64,000 nt of DNA from contig NZ_BIMD01000024.1 in NCBI RefSeq assembly GCF_004000905.1, forward strand, positions 1 to 64,000, in the 5' to 3' direction. The stretch is from Paenibacillus humicus NBRC 102415. Lineage in GTDB: Bacteria > Bacillota > Bacilli > Paenibacillales > Paenibacillaceae. The notes beneath the pieces were generated by a model. The model saw only the letters and a list, made by a program, of their open reading frames with translations. It ran no database searches and was not told the DNA's origin. A program made the translations under genes and the position numbers. Below are positions 61,558 to 64,000 of the stretch, piece after piece (position 1 is the first letter of the stretch; each line of letters begins with the position of its first letter).

Positions 61558-61592
61558 ACTGTAATAATACCAGTTACAGTTGAGAGTGTCAA
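61558..61592 (-). promoter_or_regulatory. Sigma-A promoter and overlapping operator of rrf2-trxA
   Basis: On the minus strand TTGACA (61587-61592) and TATTAT (61564-61569) are exactly 17 bases apart. The inverted repeat ACTGTAA-N9-TTACAGT (61558-61580) covers the -10 and part of the spacer, an ideal repressor site. Confidence 0.82.
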
Positions 61593-61654
61593 GAGGAGGG
61601 CGTCCTTAGTGTGCGCCTTGGATATGCCCGTTATCCGCCGTCCCGCCAGCGTTA

Positions 61655-62491
61655 TTAAAAGTCGAAGTTGTCGGGATCGGCTCCGAAGCGCTTGTTCTGG
61701 TTCAGCCCTTCGATAAGCGCCATGTCCTCATGGGACAGCTCGAAGTCGAATACGTCCGCATTTTCGCGAATCCGCTTCTCGTTCGTCGATTTCGGAATCG
61801 TAATGACGCCGTTCTGCAAGTCCCAGCGGAGCACGATCTGCGCCGGCGTCTTGCCGTACTTGTCCGCCAGCTCGTTCAGCTGCGGCAGATCAAGGTTGCC
61901 CTGCATCAGCGGGCTCCAGGCTTCCAGCACGATGCCTTGATCCTGGCAGAATTGGCGAAGCTCGGTCTGGGCAAGCAGCGGATGGTATTCCACCTGGTTG
62001 ACCATCGGCTTGATCTCCGCATCCCGGAGGAGATCCTCCAAGTGATGCACATGGAAGTTGCAGACGCCGATCGCGCGTACTTTGCCGTCCTTGTACAGCT
62101 GCTCCAGAGCTCGCCAGGTTTCCTTATACTTGCCTTTGACCGGCCAATGGATCAAATACAGATCGATGATTTCGAGACCGAGCTTGCGGCGGCTCTCTTC
62201 GAAAGCGGCAAGCGTGCTGTCGTAGCCCTGCTCCGCGTTCCAGACCTTGGTCGTGATGAACAGCTCGTCGCGCGGCACGGAAACGTCCGCGATCGCACGG
62301 CCGACGCCTTCTTCATTGCCGTAGATCTTCGCGGTGTCGATGCTGCGGTAGCCGGCGTTCACGGCATCCTTGATCGCCTGCTCGACCTGGCCTTCCTCCG
62401 TGACTTTCCAGACGCCCAGTCCCAGGCGCGGCATGCGCACGCCGTTGTGCAGCTCGGCCGTATCTTGAAGTCCCTGCAGTTGTACCGTCAT
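61655..62491 (-). CDS. Aldo/keto reductase
   Basis: NADPH-dependent carbonyl reductase of the AKR5-like group. 278 residues from ATG at 62491 (GGAGGAG nine bases upstream). The catalytic tetrad is visible: Asp and Tyr in [20 protein letters not shown], Lys in [10 protein letters not shown], His in [12 protein letters not shown]. The C-terminal NADP-binding segment is [20 protein letters not shown]. Physiological substrate unknown. Transcribed alone, directly upstream of the rrf2 promoter region. Confidence 0.93.
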   Translation of the reverse strand: MTVQLQGLQDTAELHNGVRMPRLGLGVWKVTEEGQVEQAIKDAVNAGYRSIDTAKIYGNEEGVGRAIADVSVPRDELFITTKVWNAEQGYDSTLAAFEESRRKLGLEIIDLYLIHWPVKGKYKETWRALEQLYKDGKVRAIGVCNFHVHHLEDLLRDAEIKPMVNQVEYHPLLAQTELRQFCQDQGIVLEAWSPLMQGNLDLPQLNELADKYGKTPAQIVLRWDLQNGVITIPKSTNEKRIRENADVFDFELSHEDMALIEGLNQNKRFGADPDNFDF

Positions 62492-62689
62492 TCCGAACAT
62501 CTCCTCCACATCGAATGTTTGCTTTTCGAACCTTTACCCTACTTATTTTACCACCCGGCCCCCTCGTCAAACAAACAAGGCTGGCGAGGGCGGCAAGGAG
62601 CCGAAACATGATGTCCGGTTCAATCGATGGGGCAAATGCGTCAGGCAGGCGCAACCTGCTCGGATAAACTCATTCATGGCGAACCTGAC

Positions 62690-62720
62690 AAAAAAACAGG
62701 CTCCCGAATCGGGAGCCTGC
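62690..62720 (-). terminator. Terminator of the solute-binding protein gene
   Basis: CAGGCTCCCGA pairs with TCGGGAGCCTG, nearly without loop, followed by seven T on the minus strand. Confidence 0.9.
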
Positions 62721-62738
62721 TTGGCATGGGATCCGGTT

Positions 62739-64000
62739 TTAGTAGCCCAGATCCGTTTTGGCTTTCGCCCATTTTTTGTTGAGGTCGTCCAGTCCGGCTT
62801 TCAGATCCTTGGAGATGAGCAGATCCTGGATGTAGTTGCCCGTGCCGATGCCGATTTGCGCTTTGTTCGCGATTTCCGCGAATTTCGGATCGTTAGGCAG
62901 CCCTTCGATGAATGTCGGGTTCGTCGCCTGGAACTCGGCCAGCTGCGGGGATTCCGCTTTTTCCGATTTGATGATCGGCATGAAGCCGGAGTCCTTCACA
63001 TAACCGGATTCTTTAACGAAGAAGTCGACCCATGCGGTAGCGAGCTCTTTGTTCTTGCTGTTTTTGCTGACGGCGATCATGTAGTCGGAGCCCAGAGGCG
63101 CGTTCAGCTTGCCGCTGTTGTCGTAAGGGAACGGCACGAAGCCGATGTCGTCGGAGGAAGCGCCGGCTGCCTCGACTTGCGGAATGACCCAGTTGCCGAG
63201 GAAGTACATGGCGGCTTTGCCGCTGGCCACTTCGCCTTTGGACATTTCCCAGTTGTTCGTGTACAGATCTTTCTCCACCCAGCCCTTGCTGATGAATTCA
63301 CGGCCGATTTGAGCCAGCTGGCCCCATGCGTTGTCCATTTGGAAAGGAGCCGGATCGGCGGCCATTTTGGATGTGAGGTCCGCTTCGCCTGCAACATAGA
63401 ACGCGGAGCCGTCGCCCCAAGTGCCCATCGGCCACTGAGCGCCGAAGTTCATGTAGAGCGGGATGATGCCGGCGTCTTTCAGCTTCTGCGCGTCAGCGTA
63501 CAGCTCGTCGAGCGTCGTCGGCGCCTTGTCGATGCCGGCTTTCTTGAACGCCTGCTTGTTGTACACGAGGCCTTGCGTATTGACGCCGGTCGTGATGCCG
63601 TAGCGCTTGCCTTCGAAGGCGTTGTTGTCTGCGAAGTAGACGTCGTCGAACATCGAATCCGGAAGCGGCTCGAAATACTTCGGATAGTCGGTAGCCGGCA
63701 TGCCCGCTGGCACCATCAGCACGTCGCCCGTCTCGCCTGTCGTCAGGCGCGTCTTGATATCGGTCGCGTAGTTCGTCAGGCCTTCGAATTCAACCTTCGC
63801 ATCCGGGTTTTTCTCTTGGAACTTCTTGACGTATTTGTCCATGGTGCCGTCGTTGATGTAGTCGGTGCGGTGCGTCAGCACTTTGAGCGTGCCCTTCAGG
63901 CCGCTTGCTTCGCCCGTGCCGCCGGCATTCGTGTTGGATGCCGTTCCCGTATTGGCCGCGCCCGTGTCGCCTGTGTTGCCGGCGTTGCCGCTGTTGTTAT
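62739..64000 (-). CDS. ABC transporter extracellular solute-binding protein, family 1 (5' end beyond window)
   Basis: At least 420 codons are present and the frame stays open to the window edge, so the signal peptide and lipobox are outside. The visible N-terminus is a Gly/Asn/Thr-rich linker (NNSGNAGNTGDTGAANTGTA), which is typical after a lipid-anchored Cys. The mature domain starts LKGTLKVLTHRTDYINDGTM and contains KFQEKNPDAKVEFEGLTNYA, GKRYGITTGVNTQGLVYNKQ, GKAAMYFLGNWVIPQVEAAG and LGSDYMIAVSKNSKNKELAT, standard for sugar-binding family 1 proteins. Permease genes, if linked, would lie downstream of other genes; none follows here. Ligand unknown, probably an oligosaccharide. Confidence 0.88.
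   Translation of the reverse strand, partial: NNSGNAGNTGDTGAANTGTASNTNAGGTGEASGLKGTLKVLTHRTDYINDGTMDKYVKKFQEKNPDAKVEFEGLTNYATDIKTRLTTGETGDVLMVPAGMPATDYPKYFEPLPDSMFDDVYFADNNAFEGKRYGITTGVNTQGLVYNKQAFKKAGIDKAPTTLDELYADAQKLKDAGIIPLYMNFGAQWPMGTWGDGSAFYVAGEADLTSKMAADPAPFQMDNAWGQLAQIGREFISKGWVEKDLYTNNWEMSKGEVASGKAAMYFLGNWVIPQVEAAGASSDDIGFVPFPYDNSGKLNAPLGSDYMIAVSKNSKNKELATAWVDFFVKESGYVKDSGFMPIIKSEKAESPQLAEFQATNPTFIEGLPNDPKFAEIANKAQIGIGTGNYIQDLLISKDLKAGLDDLNKKWAKAKTDLGY

Overview
The window looks like a chromosomal segment of a GC-rich, flagellated, endospore-forming Bacillota, most likely Paenibacillus or a close relative. The evidence is sporulation genes (spoIIID, spoIIQ, spoIID, spoIIR), flagellar rod genes, strong GGAGG ribosome-binding sites with several TTG and GTG starts, and a gene order close to the Bacillus subtilis block from fabZ through mbl, spoIIID, spoIIQ, spoIID, murA, the atp operon, upp, glyA and the ywl genes to prfA. 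The assignment rests on recalled synteny and family knowledge; no database search was possible.

Layout: 1-5.2 kb (minus strand) holds csaB (cut by the window edge), a DUF5693 membrane protein, a phosphohexomutase and fabZ, followed by one plus-strand Ig-repeat surface protein. 7.8-14.1 kb holds an EpuA-like small protein, flhP, flhO, mbl, spoIIID, spoIIQ and spoIID. 14.4-20.1 kb is a five-gene operon: MacA-like adaptor, ATPase, permease, response regulator and sensor kinase. 20.3-22.4 kb holds murA and a ywzB-like gene. 22.6-28.4 kb is an accessory insert relative to B. subtilis: a subtilisin-like protease, Dps, a YheC/D ATP-grasp protein, a CpsB/YwqE phosphatase and small unknowns. 28.5-35.9 kb is a complete F1Fo ATP synthase operon (atpZ-I-B-E-F-H-A-G-D-C). 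36.0-43.6 kb holds mnaA/wecB, upp, glyA, ywlG, ywlE, mntP and tsaC. 44.0-45.6 kb is an AT-rich island with a secreted protein and a decayed IS3-type transposase. 45.6-50.6 kb holds spoIIR, prmC, prfA and ychF. 50.8-64 kb is accessory: a small WYL-like protein, a lipoprotein, a BNR/YCF48-like secreted protein, a cytochrome b-molybdopterin oxidoreductase fusion, an SGNH esterase, small membrane proteins, an amidohydrolase, trxA with an Rrf2 regulator, an aldo/keto reductase and the 3' part of a solute-binding lipoprotein.

Regulation visible in the sequence: a ZTP (pfl) riboswitch with its own sigma-A promoter precedes ywlG-glyA, which links folate/one-carbon status to serine hydroxymethyltransferase. 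Two near-identical sigma-F-type promoters precede spoIIQ and spoIIR. A sigma-E-type promoter precedes spoIIID. The rrf2-trxA pair has a textbook promoter overlapped by an inverted repeat. Many intrinsic terminators define the operons.

Unusual content: several intergenic gaps carry different short tandem repeats (units of 15, 35, 37 and 41 bp) and a cluster of inverted-repeat elements. Several otherwise conserved proteins (SpoIID, the sensor kinase, the MacA-like adaptor, PrmC, SpoIIR, MurA) carry Gly/Ala-rich or acidic insertions, two of which still show the underlying 57- and 60-bp DNA repeats. I see no tRNA, rRNA, CRISPR array, prophage or obvious defence system. I did not find a convincing wholly new multi-gene system; the best leads are listed as findings.
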